Assembly: GCF_008001015.1 (NCBI RefSeq)
Contig: NZ_CP042862.1
Coordinates: forward strand, 2,480,001 to 2,544,000
DNA: 64,000 nucleotides
Source of the DNA: Serinicoccus profundi
GTDB lineage: Bacteria > Actinomycetota > Actinomycetes > Actinomycetales > Dermatophilaceae
Direction: 5' to 3'
Numbering within the stretch: position 1 is the first letter of the stretch; each line of letters begins with the position of its first letter. Shown one piece after another: positions 39,379 to 49,627 of the stretch. The position numbers and the translations under genes were made by a program. The notes below the pieces were generated by a model. That model made no database searches, was not told the DNA's origin, and saw only the letters and a program-made list of their open reading frames with translations.

Positions 39379-42300
39379 CTAGACCTCTTCGACCGAGCTG
39401 GGCTCGCGGCGGCTCAGGTCGATGCCGAGCTCCTCGGCGGCGCGGAACACCTCGGTGTCCGACTCCCGCAGGTCGATCTGGCTGCCGTCGGAGGAGAGGA
39501 CCTCGACGTTCAGGCAGAGCGACTGCATCTCCTTGATGAGCACCTTGAAGGACTCGGGGATGCCCGGCTCGGGGACGTTGTCGCCCTTGACGATCGACTC
39601 GTAGACCTTGACCCGGCCCGTGACGTCGTCCGACTTGATGGTGAGCAGCTCCTGCAGGGCGTAGGCGGCGCCGTAGGCCTCCAGGGCCCAGACCTCCATC
39701 TCGCCGAAGCGCTGACCACCGAACTGGGCCTTACCACCGAGCGGCTGCTGGGTGATCATCGAGTACGGCCCGGTGCTGCGCGCGTGGATCTTGTCGTCCA
39801 CGAGGTGGTGCAGCTTGAGGATGTACATGTAGCCCACGGAGATCTCCTCCGGGAAGGGCTCACCCGAGCGACCGTCGAACAGCTTGGTCTTACCGCTGTT
39901 GTCGATGAGGCGCTTCCCGTCACGGGTCGGCGTCGTCGAGTCCAGCAGTCCGGCGATCTCCTCCTCGCGGGCGCCGTCGAAGACGGGGCTCGCGACGCGG
40001 GTCCGCGCCGGGGCGCTGCGGGCGTCGTCCGGGATGAGTTCGGCCCACTCCGGCTGGCCCTCGATGCTCCAGCCCTGCGCCGCGGCCCAGCCGAGGTGCA
40101 GCTCGAGGATCTGACCGATGTTCATCCGGCCCGGGACACCCAGGGGGTTGAGCACGACGTCGACGGGCGTGCCGTCCTCGAGGAAGGGCATGTCCTCCAC
40201 CGGGAGGATCTTGGAGATGACGCCCTTGTTGCCGTGGCGCCCGGCCAGCTTGTCGCCGTCGGTGATCTTGCGCTTGTTGGCGACATAGACGCGGACGAGC
40301 TGGTTGACGCCCGGGGGCAGCTCGTCGCCGTCCTCGCGGTCGAACACCTTGACGCCGATGACCGTGCCGGTCTCGCCGTGCGGCACCTTCATCGAGGTGT
40401 CGCGGACCTCGCGGGCCTTCTCACCGAAGATCGCGCGCAGCAGGCGCTCCTCCGGGGTCAGCTCGGTCTCACCCTTGGGCGTGACCTTGCCGACGAGCAG
40501 GTCGCCGTCGCGGACCTCGGCGCCGATGCGGATGATGCCGCGCTCGTCGAGGTCGGCCAGGACGTCGTCGGAGACGTTGGGGATGTCCCGGGTGATCTCC
40601 TCCGGACCCAGCTTGGTGTCGCGGGCATCGATCTCGTGCTCCTCGATGTGGATCGAGGAGAGCACGTCGTCCTGCACCAGACGCTGGGACAGGATGATCG
40701 CGTCCTCGTAGTTGTAGCCCTCCCACGGCATGAACGCCACGAGCAGGTTACGACCCAGGGCCATCTCGCCACCATCGGTCGCCGGGCCGTCGGCGATGAG
40801 CTGACCGGCCTCGACGTGCTCACCGACATCGACCCGGACCTGCTGGTTGTAGCAGTTGCCCTGGTTGGAGCGGGTGAACTTGTTGATCTTGTAGGACTGG
40901 TAGGTCCCGTCGTCGTTGGCGACGGTCACGAGGTCCGCAGAGACCTCCTGCACGGCGCCGGCCTTGGCGGACCGCACGACGTCACCGGAGTCCAGCGCGG
41001 CGCGGTACTCCATACCGGTGCCGACCAGCGGAGCCTCGGCCCGCACCAGCGGCACGGCCTGACGCTGCATGTTGGCGCCCATGAGCGCACGGTTGGCGTC
41101 ATCGTGCTCGAGGAAGGGGATCATCGCGGTCGCCGCGGACACCATCTGGCGCGCGGAGACGTCCATGTAGTCCACCTCGGAGGCCGGCACGTCGACGGCC
41201 TCGCCCTCGCGGGCCCGGACCAGGACGCGCTCGTCGAGGAAGGTGCCGTCGTCGTCCAGCTTGGCGTTGGCCTGCGCGATGACGAAGCGGTCCTCCTCAC
41301 CGGCCGACAGGTAGTCGACGACGTCGCTCACCTTGCCGTCCTTGACCCGGCGGTACGGCGTCTCGACGAAGCCGAACGGGTTGATCCGCCCGTAGGAGGC
41401 CAGCGAACCGATGAGCCCGATGTTGGGACCCTCGGGGGTCTCGATCGGGCACATGCGGCCGTAGTGGCTGGGGTGGACGTCGCGGACCTCCATACCGGCC
41501 CGGTCACGGGACAGACCACCCGGGCCCAGCGCGGACAGACGACGCTTGTGCGTCAGCCCGGAGAGCGGGTTGTTCTGGTCCATGAACTGGGACAGCTGGC
41601 TGGTGCCGAAGAACTCCTTGATGGAGGCGACGACGGGCCGGATGTTGATGAGCGTCTGCGGCGTGATCGCCTCGACGTCCTGGGTGGTCATCCGCTCGCG
41701 GACGACGCGCTCCATCCGGGACAGTCCGGTGCGGACCTGGTTCTGGATGAGCTCGCCGACGCTGCGCAGGCGACGGTTGCCGAAGTGGTCGATGTCGTCG
41801 ACCTCGGCGGGCACCTCACCGGTGGCGCTGCCGACGGTCTCCTCGCCGGCGTGCAGCGCGACGAGGTACTTGATCGTCGCGACGATGTCGTCGATGCCGA
41901 GCACGGACTCCGAGAGCGGCGCCTGCTGACCCAGCTTCTTGTTGATCTTGTAGCGACCGACCTTGGCCAGGTCGTAGCGCTTGGGGTTGAAGTACAGGTT
42001 GTTGAGCAGCGTCTCGGCCGCGTCGCGCGTGGGGGGTTCGCCCGGGCGCAGCTTGCGGTAGATGTCGAGCAGCGCCTCGTCCTGGTTGGTGGTGTGGTCC
42101 TTCTCCAGGGTGAGCCGGATCGACTCGTAGTCGCCGAACTCCTCCAGGATCTGGTCCGTAGTCCACCCGAGGGCCTTGAGCAGGACGGTGACGCTCTGCT
42201 TGCGCTTGCGGTCCACGCGCACGCCGACCTGGTCACGCTTGTCGATCTCGAACTCGAGCCACGCACCGCGGCTCGGGATGACCTTGGCGGAGTAGATGTC

Positions 42301-42852
42301 CTTGTCGGAGGTCTTGTCGAGGCTGCGCTCGAAGTAGACGCCCGGGCTGCGGACGAGCTGGGAGACGACGACACGCTCGGTGCCGTTGACGATGAACGTC
42401 CCGCGCGGCGTCATGAGCGGGAAGTCGCCCATGAAGACCGTCTGGCTCTTGATCTCACCGGTGGAGTTGTTGATGAACTCCGCCGTCACGAAGAGCGGGG
42501 CGGAGTAGGTCATGTCCTTCTCCTGGCACTCCTCGACGGAGTACTTCTGCTCCTCGAACCGGTGGTCGCGGAAGCTCAGCGACATGGAGCCGGAGAAATC
42601 CTCGATCGGCGAGATCTCCTCGAAGATCTCCTCCAGACCAGAGGTGGTGGGGATGTCGTCGCGCCCCTCGGCCTGGGCTGCGGCGACCCGCGCCTGCCAG
42701 GCCTCGTTGCCGAGGAGCCAGTCGAAGCTCTCGGTCTGGAGCGCAAGAAGGTCCGGAACCTCGAGGGGCTCCCGGATCTTCGCAAAGCTCAGTCGGCCGG
42801 AGGGCGTCTGAGCGGTGGACACAGTCTTCTTCGCAGTGCGCGAGGCAGCCAA
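39379..42852 (-). CDS. rpoB: RNA polymerase beta subunit
   Basis: 1157 residues from TTG at 42852 ([20 protein letters not shown]). I prefer this TTG because GGAAGGA lies six bases upstream and other actinobacterial rpoB genes use TTG at this site; a GTG at 42867 is in frame but overlaps that ribosome site. The rifampicin-binding region ([20 protein letters not shown], then [12 protein letters not shown]) is wild type. The protein forms the catalytic core with beta'. Confidence 0.97.
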   Translation of the reverse strand: MAASRTAKKTVSTAQTPSGRLSFAKIREPLEVPDLLALQTESFDWLLGNEAWQARVAAAQAEGRDDIPTTSGLEEIFEEISPIEDFSGSMSLSFRDHRFEEQKYSVEECQEKDMTYSAPLFVTAEFINNSTGEIKSQTVFMGDFPLMTPRGTFIVNGTERVVVSQLVRSPGVYFERSLDKTSDKDIYSAKVIPSRGAWLEFEIDKRDQVGVRVDRKRKQSVTVLLKALGWTTDQILEEFGDYESIRLTLEKDHTTNQDEALLDIYRKLRPGEPPTRDAAETLLNNLYFNPKRYDLAKVGRYKINKKLGQQAPLSESVLGIDDIVATIKYLVALHAGEETVGSATGEVPAEVDDIDHFGNRRLRSVGELIQNQVRTGLSRMERVVRERMTTQDVEAITPQTLINIRPVVASIKEFFGTSQLSQFMDQNNPLSGLTHKRRLSALGPGGLSRDRAGMEVRDVHPSHYGRMCPIETPEGPNIGLIGSLASYGRINPFGFVETPYRRVKDGKVSDVVDYLSAGEEDRFVIAQANAKLDDDGTFLDERVLVRAREGEAVDVPASEVDYMDVSARQMVSAATAMIPFLEHDDANRALMGANMQRQAVPLVRAEAPLVGTGMEYRAALDSGDVVRSAKAGAVQEVSADLVTVANDDGTYQSYKINKFTRSNQGNCYNQQVRVDVGEHVEAGQLIADGPATDGGEMALGRNLLVAFMPWEGYNYEDAIILSQRLVQDDVLSSIHIEEHEIDARDTKLGPEEITRDIPNVSDDVLADLDERGIIRIGAEVRDGDLLVGKVTPKGETELTPEERLLRAIFGEKAREVRDTSMKVPHGETGTVIGVKVFDREDGDELPPGVNQLVRVYVANKRKITDGDKLAGRHGNKGVISKILPVEDMPFLEDGTPVDVVLNPLGVPGRMNIGQILELHLGWAAAQGWSIEGQPEWAELIPDDARSAPARTRVASPVFDGAREEEIAGLLDSTTPTRDGKRLIDNSGKTKLFDGRSGEPFPEEISVGYMYILKLHHLVDDKIHARSTGPYSMITQQPLGGKAQFGGQRFGEMEVWALEAYGAAYALQELLTIKSDDVTGRVKVYESIVKGDNVPEPGIPESFKVLIKEMQSLCLNVEVLSSDGSQIDLRESDTEVFRAAEELGIDLSRREPSSVEEV

Positions 42853-43017
42853 GGATGGTCCTTCCACGGGCCTAGTGTGTGCGGCGGTCAGGCGTCACCC
42901 GACCTGCTCGCGGATGCAGCGCGAAGTGATGGTGTCCAGCGCGTCGGCGGACCGGCCGAGGCGCGCACCGATCTCTTCAGCGGGATCGAGGGCAGGTGAT
43001 GGGCAGCGCAAAGTACC

Positions 43018-43047
43018 ACTTTACACGGCGGATGGCCCGGCGTCCAA
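43018..43047 (-). promoter_or_regulatory. rpoB promoter
   Basis: -35 TTGGAC (43042-43047) and -10 TAAAGT (43018-43023) with an 18-bp spacer on the minus strand, about 160 nt before rpoB. It lets rpoBC be transcribed separately from rplJL. The remaining rplL-rpoB gap (42853-43336) holds this promoter, the hairpin at 43234-43281 and no gene. Confidence 0.65.
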
Positions 43048-43233
43048 CTCGGGACCGACGGGCGACCCGCGGCGGGGGATGTCGGCTCAGGGGCGGCCGC
43101 GCCCCTGGTGTGCCCGACACCTGCCTGCGGGGCAGATGCGTCCGATGATGGTGCTCCCTGCGCACCCCCTTCGTCAAGCATGACCGCCCTCCCAGGCGTG
43201 TCCCGGGGTCTGTCGCGCCCTCCCCCGGACGCA

Positions 43234-43281
43234 CCACGGGCGGGGTCGCGGCACCGTGATGGTGCGCGACCCCGCCCGTGG
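43234..43281 (-). terminator. Attenuator/terminator after rplL
   Basis: A long stem (43234-43255 with 43261-43281) with one bulged base and a 5-nt loop lies 55 bp after rplL. It resembles the attenuator that lowers rpoBC transcription relative to rplJL in other bacteria. Confidence 0.8.
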
Positions 43282-43336
43282 CGGAGAGGCGTCGGTGGAG
43301 GTCAGGGCACCAGGGCCCCGCCGACCACCGATCGGC

Positions 43337-43726
43337 TCACTTGAGCGTGACGGAGGCGCCAGCGCCCTCGAGCTGCTCCTTGGCCTTCTCCGCGGACTCC
43401 TTGTCGACCTTCTCCAGGACCGGCTTGGGAGCGCCGTCGACGAGGTCCTTGGCCTCCTTGAGACCCAGGGAGGTCAGCGCGCGGACCTCCTTGATGACCT
43501 GGATCTTCTTGTCGCCGGCGGCGTCGAGGATGACGTCGAACTCGCTCTGCTCCTCGGCGGCGTCGTCGCCACCGCCTGCCGCGGGGGCGCCGGCAGCGGC
43601 AACCGCGACCGGGGCCGCAGCGGTGACCTCGAAGGTGTCCTCGAAGGCCTTGACGAACTCGGACAGCTCGATGAGGGTCATCTCCTTGAACTGGTCAAGG
43701 AGCTCCTCGGTGCTCAGCTTCGCCAT
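43337..43726 (-). CDS. rplL: 50S ribosomal protein L7/L12
   Basis: 129 residues. bL12 forms the flexible stalk that recruits translational GTPases. It has the N-terminal dimerisation part ([20 protein letters not shown]), an Ala/Gly hinge ([12 protein letters not shown]) and the globular end ([20 protein letters not shown]). It follows rplJ. Confidence 0.97.
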   Translation of the reverse strand: MAKLSTEELLDQFKEMTLIELSEFVKAFEDTFEVTAAAPVAVAAAGAPAAGGGDDAAEEQSEFDVILDAAGDKKIQVIKEVRALTSLGLKEAKDLVDGAPKPVLEKVDKESAEKAKEQLEGAGASVTLK

Positions 43727-43806
43727 GATGGGCGTTCCTTCCTGTTGTATGCCGTGAGTGGCGTTGTGATGAATGTGCTGCTCGTGCGGCCCTGCGGCCG
43801 ACACGC

Positions 43807-44454
43807 TCAGCTCTCGTCGCCACCCTCGGCGACGTCGGTGCCCGCCTCGGCCTGTGCCGTGGCGGTGGTGTCGGCGGAGTCCGCCGACGTGGTGTCGTCG
43901 TCGGCAGCTGCCGTCGTCGACCCGGAGAGCGGACCGCCCTGTTCCTCGACCTTGGCGCGCAGCGCCTCGACGACCCGTGCGGTCGAGGAGAGCGGAGCGG
44001 CGAACAGGCCGGCAGCCTTGGACAGGTTGCCCTTCATGGCACCTGCCAGCTTGGCCAGCAGGACCTCGCGGGACTCGAGGTCCGCGAGCTTGGTGATCTC
44101 GGCGGGGGTCAACGGCTTGCCGTCGAGCACCCCACCCTTGATGACCAGGGCCGGGTTGGCCTTGGCGAAGTCACGCAGACCCTTGGCCGCCTCCACCGGG
44201 TCACCGGTGACGAAGGCGATGGCCGTCGGGCCCTGAAGGTGCTCGTCGAGGCCGTCGATGCCGGCCTCGGCAGCAGCACGCTTGGTCAGCGTGTTCTTCA
44301 CCACGGCGTAGGTGGCGTGCTCACGCATGGAGGCACGCAGCTCGGTGATCTGACTCACCTTGAGACCGCGGTACTCCGTGAGCACGGCCCCGCCGGAGCT
44401 ACGGAACTTCTCCGTCAGCTCGGCGATGGCAGCAGCCTTCTCGGGCGTCGCCAT
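43807..44454 (-). CDS. rplJ: 50S ribosomal protein L10
   Basis: 215 residues. uL10 anchors L12 dimers to the ribosome. The core begins [20 protein letters not shown]. After residue 175 a Thr/Ala/Asp-rich tail extends it by about 40 residues relative to E. coli. The leader contains a candidate L10 autoregulatory structure. Confidence 0.95.
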   Translation of the reverse strand: MATPEKAAAIAELTEKFRSSGGAVLTEYRGLKVSQITELRASMREHATYAVVKNTLTKRAAAEAGIDGLDEHLQGPTAIAFVTGDPVEAAKGLRDFAKANPALVIKGGVLDGKPLTPAEITKLADLESREVLLAKLAGAMKGNLSKAAGLFAAPLSSTARVVEALRAKVEEQGGPLSGSTTAAADDDTTSADSADTTATAQAEAGTDVAEGGDES

Positions 44455-44506
44455 ACTGGCCTCCTTCACGTCGTGGTGCCGGCTACCCCCGGGCCCGACA
44501 CGACGA

Positions 44507-44534
44507 AAGCCCCGGCGCAGGCGCACCGGGGCTT
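44507..44534 (-). promoter_or_regulatory. Candidate L10 leader hairpin
   Basis: A GC stem (AAGCCCCGG/CCGGGGCTT and inner pairing) sits about 55 nt before rplJ. Leaders of rplJL operons often bind L10-L12 for feedback control, and this position fits. The match to the known L10 leader fold was not tested. Confidence 0.45.
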
Positions 44535-44677
44535 GCAGGACGCTGCGGGCGGGGCCCACGAGGTCGTGCTCGGTTCACCTGCGCTGGCGCCCCTGTCGTG
44601 GGAACCTTCGGTCGGCGCTCTTGCGGCCTTTGGGGCTGCGAGCACGCCGACAACCGGCGGTCTTTGGGTAGGTTCTC

Positions 44678-44707
44678 AGGCTACGCCACCTCACCGCGCC
44701 GGGCCAA
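44678..44707 (-). promoter_or_regulatory. rplJ operon promoter
   Basis: -35 TTGGCC (44702-44707) and -10 TAGCCT (44678-44683) with an 18-bp spacer on the minus strand. The upstream block GCGGATTTGGCC matches the rpsL promoter. The 359-bp region between rplJ and the divergent MFS gene otherwise holds only the leader hairpin. Confidence 0.62.
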
Positions 44708-44813
44708 ATCCGCCCTCCCCCACGTCAGCCTCGGCACTTCCCCTCGACGGCACGGCCCGGAGTGGCGCCGCCCGTGCGCGCTCTCCCCTGGCCCCTGCTG
44801 AGAAGATGACCCC

Positions 44814-46130
44814 ATGAGCGGAGCACGGCCCCCGGTGGACCTCTATCACCGGCTGGTGCGGGCCGACGCGCAGGCCGAGCAGGACTGGGGCGGCCCGGAC
44901 CGGGTGGCCTCGGGAGGCCTCCGACTCATCGTCAGCGGCGCGCTCCAGGGCGCCGGTGACCAGGTCGTCAATGCCAAGACGGTGCTCCCCTGGTTGCTCA
45001 CCGCCACGGGCGCCCCCGCCGCTCTCGCCGGTCTCCTCGTGCCGCTGCGCGAGTCCGGGTCGATGCTCCCCCAGGCCGCGCTCACCCCGTGGGTGGTGAG
45101 CCGGCCCCGCCGGACGCGGGTGTGGATGGTCGGGGCGGCCGGGCAGGGTGTCGCGACGCTGGCCATGGCGGGTTCTGCGGTCCTGCTCGACGGCCTGGCG
45201 GCCGGCCTCGGCCTGCTGGCCGCGCTCGCGGTCTTCGCCGTGGCGCGGGCCCTGTGCTCGATGGCGGCCAAGGACGTGCAGGGTCGCGTCATCCCCCGGG
45301 GTCAGCGCGGTCAGGTCACCGGCATCTCCACCGCCGCGGCCGGCCTCGCCGCCGTGGCCGTCGGCGTGGCGCTGCAGCTCGCCGGACCCACGGTCGGCCC
45401 TGCCCTCCTCGCGTGGCTCCTCGTCGGCGCGGCTGCGCTCTGGTTCGCCGCCGTGGTGGTGTATTCCGGTATCCCCGAGGAGCCCGGCGCCGAGCGTGCA
45501 CCGAGCGAGCCGTGGTGGTCCCAGACCGTCGGGATGCTGCGCACCGACGCCCGTCTGAGGACCTTCGTGCTGGCCCGGGCACTGTTGCTGGTCTCCGCCC
45601 TGGCGCCACCGTTCCTCGTAACGCTCGCGGTCGAGGCCGGGAGCTCCTGGCTCGCGGGGCTGGGGTCGTTCGTCATCGCGCAGGGCGTGGCCTCCGTGCT
45701 CGGTGGACGCCTCTTCGGGCGCCTCGCCGACCGCTCGAGCCGGCAGGTGATGATGATCGGCGGTCTCGGAGCCTCGGTCGTCGTCCTCGCGGTGGTCGTC
45801 GTCGTCGCGCTGGCGCCCTTCGGGTCCCCCCTGGTGCTCGCGGCGCTCGTGCTCGGATACCTGCTCCTCAGCCTCCTCCACGTCGGGGTGCGGGTGGCCC
45901 GCAAGACGTATGTCGTGGATGTGGCCTCCGGGGACGAGCGCACCCGCTACGTCGCGGTGTCCAACACGGCGATGGGAGCGATCCTGCTGGTGATCGGCGT
46001 CGTCAGCGCCGGCATCGCGACCTTCGGACAGCTGCCAGCGCTGGTCTTCCTGGCCCTCCTCGGACTGGTCGGCGTGGCCGTGACACGCCGCCTGCCCGAG
46101 GTCTCCCAGGGCTCACCAGCCGCCGGCTGA
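44814..46130 (+). CDS. Major facilitator superfamily transporter
   Basis: 438 residues with about twelve hydrophobic helices. The cytoplasmic loop motif GRLFGRLADRSSRQVMMI, near residue 297, fits the MFS motif A. It is a membrane transporter, perhaps a drug or metabolite exporter. Substrate is unknown. It is divergent from rplJ and convergent with the dedA-like gene, 7 bp from its stop. The plus orientation and position inside the rpl/rpo block suggest an inserted gene. Confidence 0.85.
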   Translation: MSGARPPVDLYHRLVRADAQAEQDWGGPDRVASGGLRLIVSGALQGAGDQVVNAKTVLPWLLTATGAPAALAGLLVPLRESGSMLPQAALTPWVVSRPRRTRVWMVGAAGQGVATLAMAGSAVLLDGLAAGLGLLAALAVFAVARALCSMAAKDVQGRVIPRGQRGQVTGISTAAAGLAAVAVGVALQLAGPTVGPALLAWLLVGAAALWFAAVVVYSGIPEEPGAERAPSEPWWSQTVGMLRTDARLRTFVLARALLLVSALAPPFLVTLAVEAGSSWLAGLGSFVIAQGVASVLGGRLFGRLADRSSRQVMMIGGLGASVVVLAVVVVVALAPFGSPLVLAALVLGYLLLSLLHVGVRVARKTYVVDVASGDERTRYVAVSNTAMGAILLVIGVVSAGIATFGQLPALVFLALLGLVGVAVTRRLPEVSQGSPAAG

Positions 46131-46137
46131 GGCGGGA

Positions 46138-46799
46138 TCACCGCGGCGCCGGATCCCTCCTGCGCGCGGCCCGGACCCGGCGGACGACCCACCAGAGCAC
46201 CGCCGCGACGACCACGACGATCACGACCGTCTGGAACGACCCCACCCAGCTCTCGACCCGGTGCCACTGCTCCCCGAGGTAGTACCCCGCCAGGACCCAG
46301 ACGGTGTTCCAGACGAGTGACCCAGGCTCGTCAGGGCGAGGAACTGCCACCAGGGCATCCTCTCGATGCCGGCCGGCACCGAGATGAGGCTACGGAAGAT
46401 GGGGATCATCCGGCCGAAGAAGACCGCTGCCGGGCCGTGGCGCGCGAACCACTCCTCGGTGCGGACGAGGTCCTCCGTCTTCACCAGGGGCAGGCGGGCC
46501 CAGACACGGTGCAGACGGTCCCGGCCGAAGACCACCCCGAGCGCGTAGAGGACGAGCGCCCCCGCCACCGACCCTGCGGTCACCCAGCACAGCACCTCGA
46601 CCAGCCCGAAGCTGCCCTGGCTGGCGGTGAACCCCGCCAGCGGCAGGACGACCTCACTGGGCAGGGGTGGGAAGAGGTTCTCCAGCGCGATGGCCAGTCC
46701 GGCGCCCGGGGCGCCCAGGCGCTCCATGAGGTCCACGGCGGTGCCCGCGAAGCCGTCGAGCTGCTGGTCCGGGGCGAGGGTGAGGATCACGGACGACAA
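46138..46799 (-). pseudogene. DedA-family membrane protein, interrupted by a -1 frameshift (probable sequence error)
   Basis: DedA proteins are membrane proteins of the VTT superfamily linked to lipid-carrier flipping and membrane homeostasis. Residues 1-159 (LENLFPPLPSEVVLPLAG, RHGPAAVFFGRMIPIFRSLI) are in one frame and the C-terminal part (GSLVWNTVWVLAGYYLGEQW) is in another. One base is missing near the CCC at 46321-46323 (plus strand). Restoring it would give a normal protein of about 220 residues. The start is TTG at 46799 or GTG at 46790. Like rpsD and rplF, the break is at a G/C run. Confidence 0.85.
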
Positions 46800-46827
46800 C
46801 CTAGGTCCGGCACCTTCGCATCGGACA

Positions 46828-46868
46828 CCACGACGCCCCCGGAAGCGGTGCTTCCGGGGGCGTCGTGG
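46828..46868 (-). terminator. Terminator after rplA
   Basis: A perfect 19-bp stem (46828-46846 with 46850-46868) with a 3-nt loop starts 17 bp after the rplA stop. It ends the secE-nusG-rplK-rplA unit. Confidence 0.9.
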
Positions 46869-46884
46869 ACTGCTCAGCAGGGGC

Positions 46885-47601
46885 TCACTCGGAGGGAGCG
46901 GCCTCCAGGACGCTGCCGACGCGCGAGGGGTCCATGGGGATACCCGGGCCCATCGTGGTCGACATGGTCGCCTTGGTGACGTAACGGCCCTTGGAGCTGG
47001 CCGGCTTCAGCCGCAGGACCTCTTCGATCGCCGTGGCGTAGTTCTCCGCCAGGGTCGCCTCGTCGAAGGAGGTCTTGCCGATGATGAAGTGGAGGTTGCT
47101 GTGCTTGTCGACGCGGAACTCGATCTTTCCGCCCTTGATGTCGGACACGGCCTTGGCGGTGTCCATCGTGACGGTGCCGGTCTTGGGGTTCGGCATGAGG
47201 CCACGGGGGCCCAGCACCTTGCCCAGACGACCGACCTTGCCCATGAGGTCCGGGGTCGCGACGACGGCGTCGAAGTCCGTCCACCCGCCCGAGACCTTCT
47301 CGATCATGTCGTCCGAACCGACGTAGTCGGCGCCGGCCTCGCGGGCGGCCTCGGCCTTGTCGCCGTTGGCGAAGACCAGGACGCGCGAGGTCTTGCCGGT
47401 GCCGCCGGGCAGGTTGACGGTGCCGCGGACGAGCTGGTCGGCCTTGCGCGGGTCGACGCCCAGTCGCAGGGCGACCTCGACGGTCGCGTCGTACTTGGTG
47501 GGGCTGGTCTCCTTGGCCAGGCGGATCGCCTCACGCGGGGCGTAGAGCGACCCCTCGGTGAGCTTCTCCGCGGCGGCGCGGTAGGCCTTGCTGCGCTTCA
47601 T
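46885..47601 (-). CDS. rplA: 50S ribosomal protein L1
   Basis: 238 residues ([20 protein letters not shown]). uL1 forms the mobile stalk that helps release E-site tRNA, and in E. coli represses its own operon. [15 protein letters not shown] and [18 protein letters not shown] are diagnostic. Follows rplK by 85 bp. Confidence 0.97.
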   Translation of the reverse strand: MKRSKAYRAAAEKLTEGSLYAPREAIRLAKETSPTKYDATVEVALRLGVDPRKADQLVRGTVNLPGGTGKTSRVLVFANGDKAEAAREAGADYVGSDDMIEKVSGGWTDFDAVVATPDLMGKVGRLGKVLGPRGLMPNPKTGTVTMDTAKAVSDIKGGKIEFRVDKHSNLHFIIGKTSFDEATLAENYATAIEEVLRLKPASSKGRYVTKATMSTTMGPGIPMDPSRVGSVLEAAPSE

Positions 47602-47686
47602 GTGTCACTCCTTGTGGTGATGGTGGAGCTGTGGTCGGACGGGCCAGCGCTGGCCCTGCCACAGGGGTGCCGGGACCCGGAGGGTC

Positions 47687-48115
47687 TCAGCTGGTGGTGA
47701 TGCCCATCGACCGGGCGGTGCCGGCGATGATGCGCTTGGCCATGTCGATGTCGTTGGCGTTGAGGTCGGCCATCTTCATCTCGGCGATCTCGGTGAGCTG
47801 CGCGTCGTTCAGCGTGCCGACCTTGGTCTTGTGCGGCTCGCCGGAGCCCTTGCCCACGCCTGCAGCCTTCTTGATCAGCTCGGCGGCCGGCGGGGTCTTG
47901 GTGATGAAGGTGAACGAGCGGTCCTCGTAGACCGTGATCTCGACCGGGATGACGTTGCCACGCTGGGACTCCGTCGCGGCGTTGTACGCCTTGACGAACT
48001 CCATGATGTTGACGCCGTGCTGACCCAGCGCGGGGCCGACGGGCGGGGCCGGGGTCGCGGCGCCGGCCTGGATCTGCAGCTTGATGAAGCCGGAGACCTT
48101 CTTCTTGGGGGGCAT
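47687..48115 (-). CDS. rplK: 50S ribosomal protein L11
   Basis: 142 residues. uL11 binds the GTPase-associated centre and is required for stringent RelA activation and thiostrepton binding. [20 protein letters not shown] and [17 protein letters not shown] are conserved. It lies between nusG and rplA. Confidence 0.97.
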   Translation of the reverse strand: MPPKKKVSGFIKLQIQAGAATPAPPVGPALGQHGVNIMEFVKAYNAATESQRGNVIPVEITVYEDRSFTFITKTPPAAELIKKAAGVGKGSGEPHKTKVGTLNDAQLTEIAEMKMADLNANDIDMAKRIIAGTARSMGITTS

Positions 48116-48184
48116 GGTGTTCTCCTTGGTGTTGTGGGCCGACGCCGTGGGCGATGACCCGGTTGCATGGGTGTGGGGGCGGGC

Positions 48185-49045
48185 CTAGAGCTTGGCGACC
48201 TGGTTGAACGACAGCTCGACCGGGGTCTCGCGGCCGAAGATCGAGACCAGCACCTTGAGCTTGTTGCTCTCGGGCAGGATCTCGGAGATCGTGGCGGGCA
48301 GGGTCTCGAAGGGACCCTCCATGACGGTGACCGACTCGCCGACCTCGAAGTCCACCTGCGGCTGAGCCGGGCGGCTGCGGCCCTCGCCCGAGGCGCCGCC
48401 CGCGGCGCTGGCGGCCGCGGCGGGGGTGGGGGTGTCGAAGACCGGGGCCAGCATGGAGACGACCTCGTCGATCGACAGCGGCACCGGCTGGTGGGCGTTG
48501 CCGACGAAGCCGGTGACGCCCGGCGTGTGCCGGACCGCGCCCCACGACTCGTCGGTGAGCTCCATACGGACCAGCACGTAGCCGGGCATCCGCACGCGGC
48601 GCACCTGCTTGCGCTGACCGTTCTTGATCTCGGTCACCTCTTCCATGGGGACCTCCACCTCGAAGATGTAGTCCTCCATGTTGAGGCTGGTGATCCGCGT
48701 CTCAAGGTTGTGCTTGACGCGGTTCTCGTAGCCGGCGTAGGAGTGGATGACGAACCAGTCGCCGTACTTGCCACGCAGGACCGAGGTGAACTCCTCGAGG
48801 GGGTCCACGGCCTCAGCCGCCTCCTCGGAGTCCTCGGTCGCCTCGGGGTCGGCCGGCTCGGGGTCGGCAGGCTCCTGCACGTCGGCGGGCTCCTCGGTCG
48901 TGACCGAGTCCTCCTCGCCGTAGACGGCCTCCTCCACGGGGTCGACCGAGGCGTCGCCGTCGTGACGCTCGGCGGCCTCCACGTCAGCGTCCTGCACGGA
49001 CTGCTCGGCGGTGACCTCGTCGTGGTCGGGGGTCTGCTCGGACAT
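48185..49045 (-). CDS. nusG: Transcription elongation/antitermination factor NusG
   Basis: 286 residues, over 100 longer than E. coli NusG. An acidic Glu/Asp/Pro-rich extension (about 1-90) precedes the NGN domain ([20 protein letters not shown]). A 30-residue Ala/Gly/Pro linker then leads to the KOW domain ([20 protein letters not shown]). NusG binds RNA polymerase and, via KOW, S10 or Rho. Long acidic N-termini are common in actinobacterial NusG. It lies between secE and rplK. Confidence 0.96.
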   Translation of the reverse strand: MSEQTPDHDEVTAEQSVQDADVEAAERHDGDASVDPVEEAVYGEEDSVTTEEPADVQEPADPEPADPEATEDSEEAAEAVDPLEEFTSVLRGKYGDWFVIHSYAGYENRVKHNLETRITSLNMEDYIFEVEVPMEEVTEIKNGQRKQVRRVRMPGYVLVRMELTDESWGAVRHTPGVTGFVGNAHQPVPLSIDEVVSMLAPVFDTPTPAAAASAAGGASGEGRSRPAQPQVDFEVGESVTVMEGPFETLPATISEILPESNKLKVLVSIFGRETPVELSFNQVAKL

Positions 49046-49106
49046 GCCTACTTCCTCAATGTCGTGTCAGCGGCGCCGCATCGGCGCCGGGTGCTGCTCG
49101 TAGCGG

Positions 49107-49352
49107 TCAGGCCCCGAAGACGAGACCGACCAGCCACTGGAACAGCTGGTCCAGACCGAAGACGAAGCCCATCATGACCAGCACGAAGACGAAGACGACG
49201 ATCGTGTAGGTGATGAGCTCGTTGCGGGTCGGCTGGACGACCTTGCGCAGCTCGGCCATGACCTGCTCGACGAAGGTCGCCGGGCGCCCACCCTGGCCGG
49301 TGCCGGCCTGGCTGCGAGCGACACCGTCGGTGTCGCGGGCGGAGTTCGCCAC
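49107..49352 (-). CDS. secE: Preprotein translocase subunit SecE
   Basis: 81 residues from a GTG at 49352. It has a short cytoplasmic part with VEQVMAELRKVVQPTRNELI and one transmembrane helix (TYTIVVFVFVLVMMGFVF). It stabilises SecY in the membrane. It lies between tRNA-Trp and nusG as in most actinobacteria. Confidence 0.95.
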   Translation of the reverse strand: MANSARDTDGVARSQAGTGQGGRPATFVEQVMAELRKVVQPTRNELITYTIVVFVFVLVMMGFVFGLDQLFQWLVGLVFGA

Positions 49353-49412
49353 GGCTCGCCTTCCTGTTGCAGGTCTGGATGGTCTCGGCGGGCAGGAGGC
49401 CCACCGGTCACG

Positions 49413-49485
49413 CAGGGCAAGAGGGACTCGAACCCCCAACCGCCGGTTTTGGAGACCGGTGCTCTACCAATTGAGCTATTGCCCT
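49413..49485 (-). tRNA. tRNA-Trp (CCA anticodon)
   Basis: A 73-nt cloverleaf with acceptor AGGGCAA/TTGCCCT and discriminator G. The D arm is GCTC/GAGC, the anticodon loop CTCCAAA gives anticodon CCA, and the T loop is GGTTCGAGT. No encoded 3' CCA is present. It lies just upstream of secE and can be part of the same transcript. Confidence 0.95.
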
Positions 49486-49627
49486 TTACCAGGTCCTCGC
49501 GACACCAGCCCGTCTGTTGGGGGGCAGGCTGGCGCACAGTGCGAACACCCGAATGGGCAGTCTACGTGACGGCCGACGGCAGGTGCAAAGAAGGCCGGGG
49601 GCTGACGCGACGTGAAGCGTCGATGCC

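Noticed and set aside
49413-49485. tRNA-Trp as attachment site of the defence locus
   Set aside because: The tRNA is complete, over 2 kb away, and I see no integrase or duplicated tRNA 3' end at the locus.
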